Source: Pusillimonas sp. MFBS29
Lineage (GTDB): Bacteria > Pseudomonadota > Gammaproteobacteria > Burkholderiales > Burkholderiaceae_B
Direction: 5' to 3'
DNA: 64,000 nt
Assembly: GCF_020687695.1 (NCBI RefSeq)
Contig: NZ_JAJEWL010000008.1
Span: 62,001-126,000 of the forward strand
Part shown: positions 41,772-52,363 of the stretch, piece by piece
Layout of the letters: each line of letters starts with the position of its first letter
Position numbering within the stretch: position 1 is the first letter of the stretch
Notes under the pieces: generated by a model
Told to the model about the DNA's origin: nothing
What the model saw: only the letters and a program-made list of their open reading frames with translations
Databases searched by the model: none
Program-made: the position numbers and the translations under genes

Positions 41772-44700
41772 ATGGTAAACATGAACCGGCGTCAATTCTT
41801 CAAGGTGACAGGTACTACACTGGCCAGTTCCAGCCTTACGTTGCTGGGTGCGGCGCCAACTCCGGCCATGGCCGAGGTTCGCCAATACAAGCTGGCGCGC
41901 ATGACTGAAACGCGCAATACCTGTCCTTACTGTTCTGTAGCATGCGGCGTACTTCTGTACGGCCTGGGCGATGGCGCGAAGAACGCCGAACCCAGCATCA
42001 TGCACATCGAGGGCGATCCCGATCACCCCGTGAATCGCGGAACGCTCTGTCCCAAGGGCGCGGCACTCACCGATTTCATCAACAGCCCCAACCGGCTGAA
42101 ATATCCCGAGTATCGCGCCCCCGGCTCCGACAAGTGGGAACGCATGTCATGGGACGACGCCCTTGACCGTATCGCCCGTCATCTGAAAGATGACCGCGAC
42201 GCCAACTTCATCGAGCGCAACGAGCAGGGTCAGCTGGTTAACCGCTGGCTCACCACCGGCATGCTGGCGGCATCGGCCAGCTCCAACGAAGTTGCTTACG
42301 TTACGCACAAAGTATTCCGCAGTCTTGGCGCACTAGCATTCGACAACCAGGCACGTGTCTGACACGGCCCGACGGTGGCAGGTCTTGCCCCGACGTTTGG
42401 CCGTGGAGCGATGACGAACCATTGGGTCGACATCAAGAACGCGGATATAGTACTTATCATGGGCGGCAACGCAGCCGAGGCTCACCCCTGCGGGTTCAAA
42501 TGGGTCACGGAAGCCAAGGCGCACAATAAAGCCAAGCTGGTCGTGGTCGATCCGCGCTTTACGCGCTCGGCATCGGTCGCCGATTACTACGCACCCATCC
42601 GAACCGGTACAGACATCGTCTTCCTGGGCGGGGTCATACGCTATCTGCTGGAAAACGACAAAATCCAGCACGAATACGTACGGAACTACACCGACCTGCC
42701 GTTTATTGTTCGCGAAGACTTCAACTTCGAGGACGGCCTGTACTCGGGCTACAACGAGGAAACGCGCAAGTACGACAAGTCCAGCTGGGATTACGAGATG
42801 GGCGACGACGGCTACGCCAAGGTCGACCGTACCCTGCAGCACCCACGCTCCGTGTACCAGTTGCTCAAGAAGCACTACGAGCGCTATACGCCCGAAATGG
42901 TGGAAAATGTCTGCGGTACACCGCGAGACAAATTCCTTAAGGTCTGCGAGATGCTTGCCTCGACGGCAAGTCCGAATCGCGCGGGCACCATTTTGTACGC
43001 ACTGGGCTGGACGCAACACTCCATCGGGTCGCAAATCATTCGCACCGGCGCCATGATGCAGTTGCTGCTGGGCAATATTGGTATTCCGGGCGGCGGTATG
43101 AACGCGCTGCGCGGGCACTCCAATATTCAGGGTCTGACCGACCTGGGCCTCATGTCCAATCTGTTGCCGGGCTACCTGACCTTGCCGTCAGATGGCGAGC
43201 AGTCCTATGCAGACTACATCAGCCGCCGTACGCAGCTGCCGCTGCGGCCCAACCAGCTTAGCTATTGGCGCAACTACAGCAAGTTCCACGTCAGTCTGAT
43301 GAAGGCCTGGTGGGGCGACGCCGCTACCGCCGAAAACAATTGGGCTTACGACTACCTGCCCAAAATGGACAGGCCGTACGACATGCTGCAGGTGTACGAG
43401 CTCATGCACCAGGGCAAAATGACGGGCTATATCTGCCAGGGCTTCAACCCGCTGGCGGCCGCCCCCTACAAGCGCAAGCTGCTCGAGGCCTTCTCCAAGC
43501 TCAAGTTCATGATCATCATGGACCCCTTGGTCACTGAAACCTCGGAATTCTGGCGCAATGTGGGCGAGCACAACGATGTGGACTCTTCAAAGATCCAGAC
43601 CGAGGTCTTCCGTCTGCCTACCACTTGTTTTGCCGAGGAAGAAGGCACGCTGGTGAACTCCGGGCGCTGGCTGCAATGGCACTGGAAAGGCGCCGAGCCT
43701 CCGGGTGAAGGGAAAAGCGACATTGAAATCATGGCGCTTATCTACCAGCGCCTGCTGGCTCTGTACAAGAAAGAGGGTGGCGCCTATCCAGATCCCATCG
43801 TCAACCTGTACTGGCCCTACGCCACACCAGACAACCCCCATGCCCACGAACTGGCCAAGGAAATTAACGGCCGTGCGCTTGCCGACCTTGTCGACAACGC
43901 CAGCCCATCCAGTCCGGCCAAAGTGCTGCGCAAGGCGGGCGAGCAGCTGTCGGGCTTTGGCGAACTGCGCGACGACGGCACAACCATAAGCGGATGCTGG
44001 CTATACACCGGCAGCTGGACATCAGCCGGCAACCAAATGGCCCGACGCGACAACAGCGACCCAACCGGCATAGGCCAGACCCTGAATTGGGCCTGGTGCT
44101 GGCCGGCCAACCGCCGCATCATGTACAACCGTGCCTCATGCGACGCCGACGGCCAGCCGTTTGATCCGGGCCGCGCCCTTATCCGCTGGAATGGCAAGGC
44201 CTGGGTGGGTGCCGACGTACCCGACTTCAAGCTTGATGAAAACCCGGCCGACGGCATGGGGCCCTTCATCATGAACCCCGAAGGCGTGGCCCGATTCTTT
44301 GCCCGCAAAGGCATGGCCGAAGGGCCGTTCCCGGTGCACTATGAACCGTTCGAAACGCCGGTGGGCTACAACCCGCTGTTCCCCGACAACAAGTTGGCGG
44401 TCAGCAACCCTGCCGCGCGTATCTTCGACCAGGATCTGGCCGCCATGGGCAAGGTTGCCGACTTCCCTTATGTGGGCACCACTTATCGCCTGACCGAGCA
44501 CTTCCATTACTGGACCAAGCACGTCAAGCTCAATGCCATTCTGCAGCCCGAGCAATTTGTTGAAATCGGCGATGCACTGGCTGGCGAACTTGGCATCGCG
44601 CATGGCGATCGTGTCAAGGTATCGTCCAACCGGGGCTATATCAAGGCAGTGGCTGTTGTCACCAAGCGCATCAAGGCACTAACGGTAGAAGGCAAAACCG

Positions 44701-44849
44701 TACACCAGGTGGGCATTCCCTTGCACTGGGGCTTTGTCGGTCTGGCCAAGCCGGGCTTCCTGGCCAATACACTGACGCCGCCCGTGGGCGACGGCAACTC
44801 GTATACGCCTGAGTCCAAGTCATTCCTGGTCAAGGTCGAAAAGGTATAG
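41772..44849 (+). CDS. fdnG: Formate dehydrogenase major subunit, selenocysteine-containing (FdnG/FdoG type)
   Basis: A 1025-residue molybdo/tungsto-enzyme, close to the 1015 or so of E. coli FdnG. An in-frame TGA at 42360-42362 interrupts the reading frame after DNQARV and is followed by [20 protein letters not shown]. This exactly matches the Sec site of FdnG (RVUHGPTVA), so residue 197 is selenocysteine. The Tat signal RRQFFK, the [4Fe-4S] ligands C51, C54, C58 and C93, and the bis-MGD domains are present. It oxidises formate in the periplasm. Beta and gamma subunits follow, and Sec genes lie downstream. GGGGGA precedes the ATG at 41772. Confidence 0.95.
42363..42405 (+). promoter_or_regulatory. 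Bacterial SECIS element in fdnG
   Basis: A hairpin begins right behind the Sec TGA. CACGGCC (42363-42369) pairs with GGCCGTG (42399-42405). The inner part pairs through GG/CC and GGCA/TGCC, leaving a bulged T at 42376 and an apical loop GGTCT at 42381-42385. The bulged U and the GGUC-type loop are what E. coli SelB recognises in fdhF and fdnG. This direct match supports selenocysteine insertion. Confidence 0.9.
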
Positions 44850-44860
44850 GAGCGCACACC

Positions 44861-45769
44861 ATGGCATTGCAATCACTTGATATAAAACGGCGCTCCGCCA
44901 CCACCACGCCACCACCCAGCGTGCGTCAGGAAGTCATCGGCGGTGGCGTAGCCAAACTGATCGACACCACCAAATGCATAGGCTGCAAGGCCTGTCAGGT
45001 GGCCTGTATGGAATGGAACGACCTGCGGGACGAAATCGGCACCAACGTCGGGGTATACGACAACCCGGCCGACATGACCGACCAGTCCTGGACGGTCATG
45101 CGGTTCTCCGAATATGAAAATACGGCCGGCGACCTGGAGTGGCTGATCCGCAAGGACGGCTGCATGCACTGCGAAGATCCGGGCTGCCTGAAAGCCTGTC
45201 CGGCTCCCGGTGCCATCATCCAGTACAACAACGGCATCGTCGACTTTCACCAGGAAAACTGCATAGGCTGCGGCTACTGCATCACGGGCTGTCCCTTCGA
45301 TGTTCCGCGTATCTCCCAGAAAGACAACAAGGCTTATAAATGCAACTTGTGTTCTGACCGGGTGGCCGTGGGGCAGGAGCCGGCCTGCGTCAAGACCTGT
45401 CCTACGGGCGCCATCGTTTTCGGCACCAAGGAAGACATGTACGAACATGCCGCAGAACGCGTTGTCGACCTGAAGTCACGCGGCTTCGACAATGCCGGCC
45501 TTTACGACCCGGCTGGTGTCGGAGGCACTCACGTCATGTACGTGCTGCACCATGCTGATCGCCCGGGCCTGTACAGCGATCTGCCCAAAGACCCGGAGAT
45601 CAGCCCCATGGTCGGGCTATGGAAGGGTATTGCCAAACCGCTGGGTGTCGCAGCAATGGCCCTGGCGGCCCTTACAGGTTTCTTCCACTACATACGCACC
45701 GGACCAAACGAAACCGACGAGGAAGACGAACGTAAAGCCCAGGAGGTCATCAATGAACGAGGTGAATAA
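44861..45769 (+). CDS. fdnH: Formate dehydrogenase iron-sulfur (beta) subunit
   Basis: A 302-residue ferredoxin-like subunit with four Cys clusters for [4Fe-4S] centres: [42 protein letters not shown] and [11 protein letters not shown] with CVKTCP. A C-terminal hydrophobic helix ([16 protein letters not shown]) anchors it to the membrane. It carries electrons from the Sec subunit to the cytochrome b subunit. It begins 11 bases after fdnG. Confidence 0.93.
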   Translation: MALQSLDIKRRSATTTPPPSVRQEVIGGGVAKLIDTTKCIGCKACQVACMEWNDLRDEIGTNVGVYDNPADMTDQSWTVMRFSEYENTAGDLEWLIRKDGCMHCEDPGCLKACPAPGAIIQYNNGIVDFHQENCIGCGYCITGCPFDVPRISQKDNKAYKCNLCSDRVAVGQEPACVKTCPTGAIVFGTKEDMYEHAAERVVDLKSRGFDNAGLYDPAGVGGTHVMYVLHHADRPGLYSDLPKDPEISPMVGLWKGIAKPLGVAAMALAALTGFFHYIRTGPNETDEEDERKAQEVINERGE

Positions 45770-46400
45770 ACCCAGGCTGATCCAGCGCTATACCGCCAGC
45801 CAGCGCATCAACCACTGGATCATTGCCATTACGTTCGTGCTGCTGGCACTATCGGGGCTGGCCTTGTTCCATCCGTCGTTCTATTGGCTCACCAATCTGT
45901 TGGGTGGCGGCGTCTGGACACGCATCCTGCATCCGTTCATCGGTGTGGTGATGTTCGTATGCTTTGCCATATTTGCTGCACGCATGTTCGGCCATAACCT
46001 GATGAACCGCAACGACGTGCAATGGATCAAGCATTTTGGCGATGTCATGAGCAACCGTGAAGACAAGATCCCGGCGGCGGGCCGTTACAACGGCGGGCAA
46101 AAACTCCTGTTCTTCGCGTTGATCCTTCTGATGATCGGGCTGCTCCTGACCGGCGTGGTGATGTGGCGTTCGTACTTTGCGTATCTGTTCCCCATCTGGG
46201 GGATACGTCTGGCGTCCCTGCTGCATGCGCTCTTTGCATTTCTGATGATTTGCGCGATCATAGTGCACATCTATGCAGGAATCTGGGTCAAAGGTTCGGT
46301 GCAGGCCATGACACGCGGTACAGTAACGCCGGGCTGGGCCTGGAAGCACCACCGCAACTGGTTGCGTCAGCTGCGCGGCACAACTACCCACAACAAATAA
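45753..46400 (+). CDS. fdnI: Formate dehydrogenase cytochrome b556 (gamma) subunit
   Basis: A 215-residue membrane cytochrome b with four hydrophobic segments. His residues that can bind the two hemes lie in [27 protein letters not shown] and AIIVHIYAG. It passes electrons to the quinone pool. The start ATG lies behind AGGAGG and overlaps the beta gene by 17 bases. A strong terminator follows. Confidence 0.92.
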   Translation: MNEVNKPRLIQRYTASQRINHWIIAITFVLLALSGLALFHPSFYWLTNLLGGGVWTRILHPFIGVVMFVCFAIFAARMFGHNLMNRNDVQWIKHFGDVMSNREDKIPAAGRYNGGQKLLFFALILLMIGLLLTGVVMWRSYFAYLFPIWGIRLASLLHALFAFLMICAIIVHIYAGIWVKGSVQAMTRGTVTPGWAWKHHRNWLRQLRGTTTHNK

Positions 46401-46425
46401 ACGCCTATCCGGCTTGTTATCTCTG

Positions 46426-46468
46426 CATGGCTGCCCCGCGTTCACCGCACGGGGCAGCCATGTTTTTT
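46426..46468 (+). terminator. Intrinsic terminator just before fdhE
   Basis: CATGGCTGCCCCG (46426-46438) pairs perfectly with CGGGGCAGCCATG (46450-46462) and is followed by six T bases (46463-46468). The Shine-Dalgarno sequence of fdhE begins immediately afterwards. It should end the fdnGHI transcript, with readthrough or an internal promoter needed to express fdhE and the sel genes. Confidence 0.92.
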
Positions 46469-46482
46469 CAGGAGTGACTGCT

Positions 46483-47421
46483 TTGCAGCGAATTCTTCCA
46501 CGTGGCGAGATCGAAAGCCTCGACCATACAACCATCCCGCGCTTGCGCCAGCCCGTACGCGCTTCTGTTTTCGCCGATCGTGCAGCCCGCCTTCGTCAAC
46601 TGGCACAGGATAATCCGCTGTCCGCCTACCTTCTGCTGCTTGCCGATCTGGCCGATGGTCAGGGCAAAGTACTGAAAGACTGCAATATGCCCGGCCCGGG
46701 CAGTGAACGGCTGGATCTGGCTCAGGCCCATGGCATGCCACCACTACAGGCGGTAGGCTGGGAGCGCGATCCAGGCTGGCGCCAACTGCTCGCCGCCCTG
46801 CTCGACCACATGGCAGGCACAGGCAAGCTGCCCGAAGCGGCCCTGGAAATAGTCAACAAATTGAAAAGCACGTTGAACAATGACCCATCGGCCATCGAGG
46901 CCCAGGCCGATGCTTTGCTGGCAGAGCGCGAAGAAGACGTAGATGCCGCCAGCGCACCGTTCATTATGGCCGCGCTGCAGGTTTACTGGACCAGCCTGGC
47001 CGCCGACTTCGAGGAAAGCGCCCTGCCTGTCGTGACGCCACATGGCGTTTGTCCTCTGTGCGGCAGCCTGCCAGTCGCCAGTGTGGTTCATGTCGGCGGG
47101 CAAGCCGATGCCTGCCGCTATTTATGCTGCTCGTTGTGTTCCGCCGAATGGCATCTTGTACGTGTCACCTGCTCGCACTGCAAAGACACCAAAGGCATTG
47201 CCTACCATTCCATCGAAGGCGGACCGGAAGGCATCAAGGCCGAATCCTGCGACAACTGCCATACCTATCGGAAGATCTTCTATCAGGAAAAAGTACTGGG
47301 GGTTGACGCCATCGCCGATGACCTGGCCAGCCTCACACTCGACATGCTGATGGGTGAGGCGGGTTACTCTCGCGCCAGTGGCAACCCTCTGTTGTGGCAA
47401 AGCGAACAGGTTGAACCATGA
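46483..47421 (+). CDS. fdhE: Formate dehydrogenase accessory protein FdhE
   Basis: A 312-residue protein needed to mature respiratory formate dehydrogenases. It has the Cys-pair domains [46 protein letters not shown] and [12 protein letters not shown], which bind iron in the family. I start at the TTG 46483 ([13 protein letters not shown]), eight bases behind AGGAG, since E. coli FdhE begins in the same way and no ATG is near; the GTG at 46474 overlaps the Shine-Dalgarno sequence. It overlaps selA by four bases. Confidence 0.9.
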   Translation: MQRILPRGEIESLDHTTIPRLRQPVRASVFADRAARLRQLAQDNPLSAYLLLLADLADGQGKVLKDCNMPGPGSERLDLAQAHGMPPLQAVGWERDPGWRQLLAALLDHMAGTGKLPEAALEIVNKLKSTLNNDPSAIEAQADALLAEREEDVDAASAPFIMAALQVYWTSLAADFEESALPVVTPHGVCPLCGSLPVASVVHVGGQADACRYLCCSLCSAEWHLVRVTCSHCKDTKGIAYHSIEGGPEGIKAESCDNCHTYRKIFYQEKVLGVDAIADDLASLTLDMLMGEAGYSRASGNPLLWQSEQVEP

Positions 47422-48863
47422 CGGCACGGTCAGCGTCGCGCACGCAGCCCACCGGCCAGCCGGCGCTGGCCACAGACATCCCGTCACTCGAACGCTTGCT
47501 TGGATCGGCAGCCGGGCAAACTCTTGCTGCCGAAGTCGGCCGTAGTCGCCTGACGACAACCCTACGCCAGATTCTGGATGAAGCCCGCTCGCAAGCGCTG
47601 GCCGGCACACTTGCCGCCAGCGCACTTGAAATCGACACGCTTCTAAGCCGGGCACAAACGCAGATCCAGGCACAAGACCAGCCGCGCCTGCGGGCCGTAT
47701 ACAACCTGACAGGCACTGTTTTGCATACCAACCTGGGCCGGGCACTTTTGCCTGACCATGCCGTTCAGGCGGTGGTACAGGCCTTGTCGGCGCCCGCCAA
47801 TCTTGAGTTCGACCTGAGTACCGGCCGCCGTGGCGATCGCGATGATCTGATCGAAGACCTTTTGTGTGAGCTGACCGGCGCCGAAGCAGCGACCGTGGTG
47901 AATAACAATGCGGCAGCCGTGCTGCTGATGCTCAACGCACTGGCCAACCGCCGTGAGGTCGTGGTGTCACGCGGCGAGCTCGTGGAAATCGGCGGTGCTT
48001 TCCGTATTCCCGACATCATGCAGCGGGCAGGCGCTCGCCTGGTTGAGGTCGGCACGACCAACCGCACCCACCCTGCAGACTACGAAAACGCACTGGGGCC
48101 TCGCACATCCATGCTGCTGAAGGTTCACTGCAGCAACTACGCTGTAACGGGCTTTACCCGCAGCGTGAGCGTGGCCCAGGTTGCCCGGATCGCCCACAAT
48201 CACGGTCTGCCGGCTGCCGTGGATCTGGGCAGTGGCACCTTGCTCGACCTTACACAGTGGGGCTTGCCCCGCGAAGATACCGTAAGGGAAACCATAGAGG
48301 CCGGCGCCGACATCGTTACCTTCAGCGGCGACAAACTGCTTGGAGGCCCCCAGGCAGGGCTTATCGTTGGTCGTGCCGAACTGATACGCAAAATAAAAAA
48401 GAATCCGCTGAAACGCGCATTGCGTGTGGGCAAGCTTACGCTGGCCGCGCTCGAACCCGTACTGGCCCTGTACCGTTCGCCCGAACTGCTGGCCGACAGG
48501 CTCACCACCCTGCGTCTGCTCACACGGCCGGCTGCCCAAATGCACCAGCAGGCTGAACGCCTGCAACCTGTGCTGCAACAGGCGTTAGGCCCGGAATATG
48601 AAGTGCAGTCCAGCCCCTTGTTCAGCCAGATAGGCAGCGGCGCTCTTCCCATAGATCAACTTCCCAGCCATGGCCTTAGCGTACGCCACGCAGGTACCGG
48701 ACGCTCGGGGCGAGCCCTGAAAGCGCTGGAAGAGCGTCTGCGCCAACTGCCTCGCCCCGTAATCGGCCGCATCGCGCATGACGCGCTCTGGCTCGATTTG
48801 CGCTGCCTGGAAGATCGCGATGAAGCAGCCTTTGCCTTGCAGCTCCAGGGTCCGGTCGCATGA
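47418..48863 (+). CDS. selA: L-seryl-tRNA(Sec) selenium transferase SelA
   Basis: A 481-residue PLP enzyme that turns Ser-tRNA(Sec) into Sec-tRNA(Sec) with selenophosphate. It has [35 protein letters not shown], and the PLP Lys, K306, in [14 protein letters not shown]. It overlaps fdhE and selB by four bases each, so the three are coupled. The length is as expected for the family. Confidence 0.95.
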   Translation: MTARSASRTQPTGQPALATDIPSLERLLGSAAGQTLAAEVGRSRLTTTLRQILDEARSQALAGTLAASALEIDTLLSRAQTQIQAQDQPRLRAVYNLTGTVLHTNLGRALLPDHAVQAVVQALSAPANLEFDLSTGRRGDRDDLIEDLLCELTGAEAATVVNNNAAAVLLMLNALANRREVVVSRGELVEIGGAFRIPDIMQRAGARLVEVGTTNRTHPADYENALGPRTSMLLKVHCSNYAVTGFTRSVSVAQVARIAHNHGLPAAVDLGSGTLLDLTQWGLPREDTVRETIEAGADIVTFSGDKLLGGPQAGLIVGRAELIRKIKKNPLKRALRVGKLTLAALEPVLALYRSPELLADRLTTLRLLTRPAAQMHQQAERLQPVLQQALGPEYEVQSSPLFSQIGSGALPIDQLPSHGLSVRHAGTGRSGRALKALEERLRQLPRPVIGRIAHDALWLDLRCLEDRDEAAFALQLQGPVA

Positions 48864-50785
48864 TTGTCGGTACGGCAGGCCATATCGACCATGGCAAAAC
48901 AACGCTGGTTGGCGCCCTGACCGGCGTTGAAACCGACAGGCTCAAGGAAGAAAAGGCGCGTGGCATCTCCATCGAGCTGGGTTATGCATACACCCCTCTG
49001 AACAACGGCGAAGTCTTGGGCTTCATCGACGTACCCGGCCACGAACGCCTGGTCCACACGATGGCGGCCGGTGCGAGCGGGATAGACTTCGGCTTGCTGG
49101 TCGTGGCGGCCGACGACGGCGTCATGCCCCAAACGCAAGAGCATCTGGCCATTCTGACCCTGCTGGGCGTCAGCCAGGGAGCAATCGCAATCACCAAGAC
49201 AGACCGGGCAGATCAGGCAAGATTGCGCGACGTCGAGCAACAGCTCACCGCGCTGGCGGCTGACACCTTTCTGCAAAACAGCCCCGTATTTTTCGTGAAT
49301 GCCACCTCATCTGAAGACGAAGGCTTGCTGGCATTGCGCACCCATCTGCATCAGGCGGCCCAATCGGCGGCAGCCCGTGCCACAGACGGATTGTTTCGCC
49401 TGGCCATAGACCGGGTCTTTACCCTTAAGGGGCATGGTACCGTTGTCACCGGCACCGTTCATGACGGCATGCTGCGCCTGGGCGACGATACCCCAGACCT
49501 GCGGTTGATGCCTTCAGGCCAGAAACTGCGCGTACGCAGCATTCATGCTCAGAACCAGCCTTCGGAAACGGCCGGCGCCGGCCAGCGCTGCGCCTTGAAC
49601 CTGGGCGGTATCGACAAAGACCTCATCAATCGCGGCGACTGGATTGCCGATGCCCGATGCTTTCTGCCATCGCGCAATATCGACGTGGAGCTGAGCTTGC
49701 TGCCCCATGCCGACCCGGTCCGCGCCTGGAGCCCCTTGCACATACACTTGGGCGCCGCTCATTTCCTGGCGCATGCCGTGCCTTTATCGGACAGCTCGTT
49801 GGCGGCCGGTGACACCGGTCGGGTTCAACTGGTATTTGATCAAGCCGTGTGCGCCATCCCCGGCGACCGCTACATTGTTCGCGATGCACAAGCCAGACAT
49901 ACGATAGGCGGGGGCATCGTGCTTGATCCGAATGCGCCGCAACGCAAGCGCCGCTCACCGGAACGCCAGGCCTGGCTACAGGCGGTTGCCGACCTTCATG
50001 CCGGTGGCGGCTTGCCAGGCCTGCTGAAGCAGGCTGCGTGGGGGCTGGACGAACATCAGGTACTGCGCCTGGCGCGCCATCTGCCTGCAAATCTGGAAGC
50101 GCCCGAAGGGGCACTGTGGGTAGACACCCGTGGCAGCCAGTCTTCCAGAAGCCTGATCCTGCAATCACGCTGGGAAGCCTTGCTGGACCAGGCATTGCAA
50201 ACCATGGCCACCTTCCATGAACGCTGGCCCGACGAGCCCGGTGTAGACATGGCCAGGCTGAAACGCATGGCATGGCCCGCGCTGCCCGAACCCATGTGGC
50301 TGGCGGTCTGTGACCACTTGATTTCCAAAGGCAGGCTGGCGCGTAACGGCCCCTGGCTGCACCTGCCCGGGCACGTCGTTACGCTGTCGTCGGAAGAGGC
50401 GGATCTGGCCGCCGTGTTGCTGCCGCTGGTGCAGGCTGGACGTTACGATCCGCCATGGGTGCGTGATCTGGCCGGCACGCTGAATGCGCCAGAGCAACAG
50501 ATACGGGAAACGCTGCTCAAGCTGCTGCGGCGCGGCGACGTCTACCAGGTGGTACGCGATCTGTTCTACCACCGTGCATCCATCATCAGCCTGGCCGAGC
50601 TTGTCGCAGCCACAGCAGGTAGCGAAGGCGTCAGCGCAGCCGGTTTTCGTGACAGCACAGGCCTGGGCCGCAAGCGCGCCATCCAGATCCTGGAGTTCTT
50701 CGACCGTTCAGGCTATACGCGCCGCTTGCGTGACAGTCATGTTCTACGCAAGCATGGCGCAGATTTCTGGCACCGGCTATCATAG
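48860..50785 (+). CDS. selB: Selenocysteine-specific elongation factor SelB
   Basis: A 641-residue GTPase that brings Sec-tRNA to UGA codons with a SECIS. The G-motifs are [13 protein letters not shown] (from residue 3), [13 protein letters not shown] and ITKTDRAD. The EF-Tu-like domains are followed by winged-helix repeats that bind the SECIS hairpin, ending in [13 protein letters not shown] and [10 protein letters not shown]. The tRNA-Sec gene starts 9 bases after its stop codon. Confidence 0.95.
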   Translation: MIVGTAGHIDHGKTTLVGALTGVETDRLKEEKARGISIELGYAYTPLNNGEVLGFIDVPGHERLVHTMAAGASGIDFGLLVVAADDGVMPQTQEHLAILTLLGVSQGAIAITKTDRADQARLRDVEQQLTALAADTFLQNSPVFFVNATSSEDEGLLALRTHLHQAAQSAAARATDGLFRLAIDRVFTLKGHGTVVTGTVHDGMLRLGDDTPDLRLMPSGQKLRVRSIHAQNQPSETAGAGQRCALNLGGIDKDLINRGDWIADARCFLPSRNIDVELSLLPHADPVRAWSPLHIHLGAAHFLAHAVPLSDSSLAAGDTGRVQLVFDQAVCAIPGDRYIVRDAQARHTIGGGIVLDPNAPQRKRRSPERQAWLQAVADLHAGGGLPGLLKQAAWGLDEHQVLRLARHLPANLEAPEGALWVDTRGSQSSRSLILQSRWEALLDQALQTMATFHERWPDEPGVDMARLKRMAWPALPEPMWLAVCDHLISKGRLARNGPWLHLPGHVVTLSSEEADLAAVLLPLVQAGRYDPPWVRDLAGTLNAPEQQIRETLLKLLRRGDVYQVVRDLFYHRASIISLAELVAATAGSEGVSAAGFRDSTGLGRKRAIQILEFFDRSGYTRRLRDSHVLRKHGADFWHRLS

Positions 50786-50794
50786 CGGCCTACA

Positions 50795-50890
50795 GGAAGG
50801 CATTCGTGTCCGGTGGCATGGCTGGGCTTCAAACCCAGTTGGGGACGTCAGACGTTCCCAGGTAGGTTCGACTCCTGCTGCTTTCCGCCA
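50795..50890 (+). tRNA. selC: tRNA-Sec, anticodon TCA
   Basis: A 96-base tRNA including CCA. The acceptor stem is 8 bp (GGAAGGCA with TGCTTTCC, one G-T pair), longer than the normal 7. The anticodon loop CTTCAAA is at 50827-50833, with TCA at 50829-50831 inside a CTGGG/CCCAG stem. The long variable arm is GGGGACGT/ACGTTCCC, and the T-arm has GGTTCGACTCC. These are all tRNA-Sec marks. It reads the UGA in fdnG. Confidence 0.96.
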
Positions 50891-50901
50891 ACCCCTGGCT
50901 A

Positions 50902-52347
50902 TCAGTTTGTTCGATCGAACGATGCACGGCTCAAGACCTGGCCAGGGCGCATGGCTGTCACATCGGTGCCGTTCCACACATGCACGCCATTTACCCAGAC
51001 ATCACAAATACCTTGGCTGACTTGTATGGGATCTTCAAACGTAGCGCGGTCAGCAACCCTTTCAGCATCCAGCAGCACCAGATCGGCACAATACCCGGGG
51101 CGCAGCAAGCCCCGGTTTTTCAAACGATAGTTTTCTGCCGGCAAGCCGGTCATTTTGTGAATGGCCTGTTCAAACGTCATCTCGTTCTGTTCACGCACCA
51201 TGGCACGCAAAACACGGGTGAAAGTACCCCACTGCCGAGGATGCGGATGCGAGTCGAAGGGCAGTCCGTCGGAGCCCACCATGGTCAGACGATGCGACAT
51301 GATTCTGCTTACATCGGACTCATTCATCAGAAAATAGATCGCGCCGGCGGGGGCCAGGTAGTCGATGGTGCCTTGTATGTCCAGTCCGAGCTCAGCCTGG
51401 ATATCCGCAAAGTCTCGCCCGGCACCCTGAGGATATCCTTTGGACCAGGTCACCATGGTGCGCTTGGCAATCCGGACACGATCAGGCCGCAGCATGGTCG
51501 ATGTAGCCGGATAAGGATGGCAGTCTATGCATACAGGCTGGGTCTTGTGTGCCTCATCGATAATTTTCAGGGTCTCTGAAGATCTGCCATGGTTCTTGCT
51601 GCCAGCCAGTTTATGGTGGGAAAAAACAACCAGGCTTTCGAGCTCGCGCCCGATTTCAAGGGCTTCTTCCATTGCTGGCACGATATGATCGGCCTCGTCG
51701 CGCAAATGCGTGGCATACAAACCCCCACGTGCCTTCATCGGCGCCCCGACCTCGACGATTTCTCGTGTCGGTGCGTGCGCGGCTGGTGGATAGAAGGTGC
51801 CTGTCGACATGCCAAATGCACCGGCTTCAAGAGCCTCTTCCAGCAACTGCTGCATGGCCTCTGTTTCAGCACGAGTTGCCGCGCGCCCGGTATCAGACAT
51901 GCAGGCAACCCGCAAAGTCGTATGACCCACGAGAGGCACAACATTCACTGTTGCGGGGGTTGCCCTGAGCTGCGCCAGCCAGCTGGCGAAGGTTTTGAAA
52001 CGGAACAGCTCTTTGGGCCCCAGCAAATCCAGCGGTTGAGGTAGCGTGGCGTCGGAGAGCGCTGGGGCCAGGCTGATTCCACAGTTGCCGGTGACGACGG
52101 TTGTTATCCCTTGAGAAACCTTGGGTTTCATGTCGGGATACGCCAGCAGATAACCATCGTCATGCGTATGCGAATCAATGAAACCCGGTGTCAGCATCAG
52201 CCCATCGGCACGTTTGACATGCATTGCCTCGCCGATATCGAATTTACCTATCTCGGTAATCACGCCATCAGCAATTGCCAGATCAGCCTGAAAGCGTTCC
52301 TGCCCTGTCCCATCGACCAATGTTGCACCGGAAATAACAAAACTCAT
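50902..52347 (-). CDS. D-aminoacylase / N-acyl-D-amino acid deacylase
   Basis: A 481-residue amidohydrolase. The metal-binding GFIDSHTHDDG has H60 and H62; Cys89 in TGNCGIS is the zinc ligand seen in D-aminoacylases. Later HPYPATSTML and MVGSDGLPFDSHPHPR follow, with the catalytic Asp. It removes N-acyl groups from D-amino acids. I start at 52347 (MSFVISGATLVDG) because upstream codons lack similarity. It converges on the tRNA-Sec gene and lies 16 bases behind the Bug gene, so the two are cotranscribed. Confidence 0.87.
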   Translation of the reverse strand: MSFVISGATLVDGTGQERFQADLAIADGVITEIGKFDIGEAMHVKRADGLMLTPGFIDSHTHDDGYLLAYPDMKPKVSQGITTVVTGNCGISLAPALSDATLPQPLDLLGPKELFRFKTFASWLAQLRATPATVNVVPLVGHTTLRVACMSDTGRAATRAETEAMQQLLEEALEAGAFGMSTGTFYPPAAHAPTREIVEVGAPMKARGGLYATHLRDEADHIVPAMEEALEIGRELESLVVFSHHKLAGSKNHGRSSETLKIIDEAHKTQPVCIDCHPYPATSTMLRPDRVRIAKRTMVTWSKGYPQGAGRDFADIQAELGLDIQGTIDYLAPAGAIYFLMNESDVSRIMSHRLTMVGSDGLPFDSHPHPRQWGTFTRVLRAMVREQNEMTFEQAIHKMTGLPAENYRLKNRGLLRPGYCADLVLLDAERVADRATFEDPIQVSQGICDVWVNGVHVWNGTDVTAMRPGQVLSRASFDRTN

Positions 52348-52363
52348 TATTGCATCACCATCT

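Noticed and set aside
42360-42374. Apparent break of the formate dehydrogenase gene into two open frames
   Set aside because: The stop is a TGA at the exact Sec site, the frame continues and a SECIS hairpin follows. It is one selenoprotein gene, not a pseudogene.
50865-50890. tRNA-Sec 3' end as attachment site of an island
   Set aside because: I could not find a second copy of the 3' end near 55.5 kb or elsewhere, and there is no integrase gene in the window.
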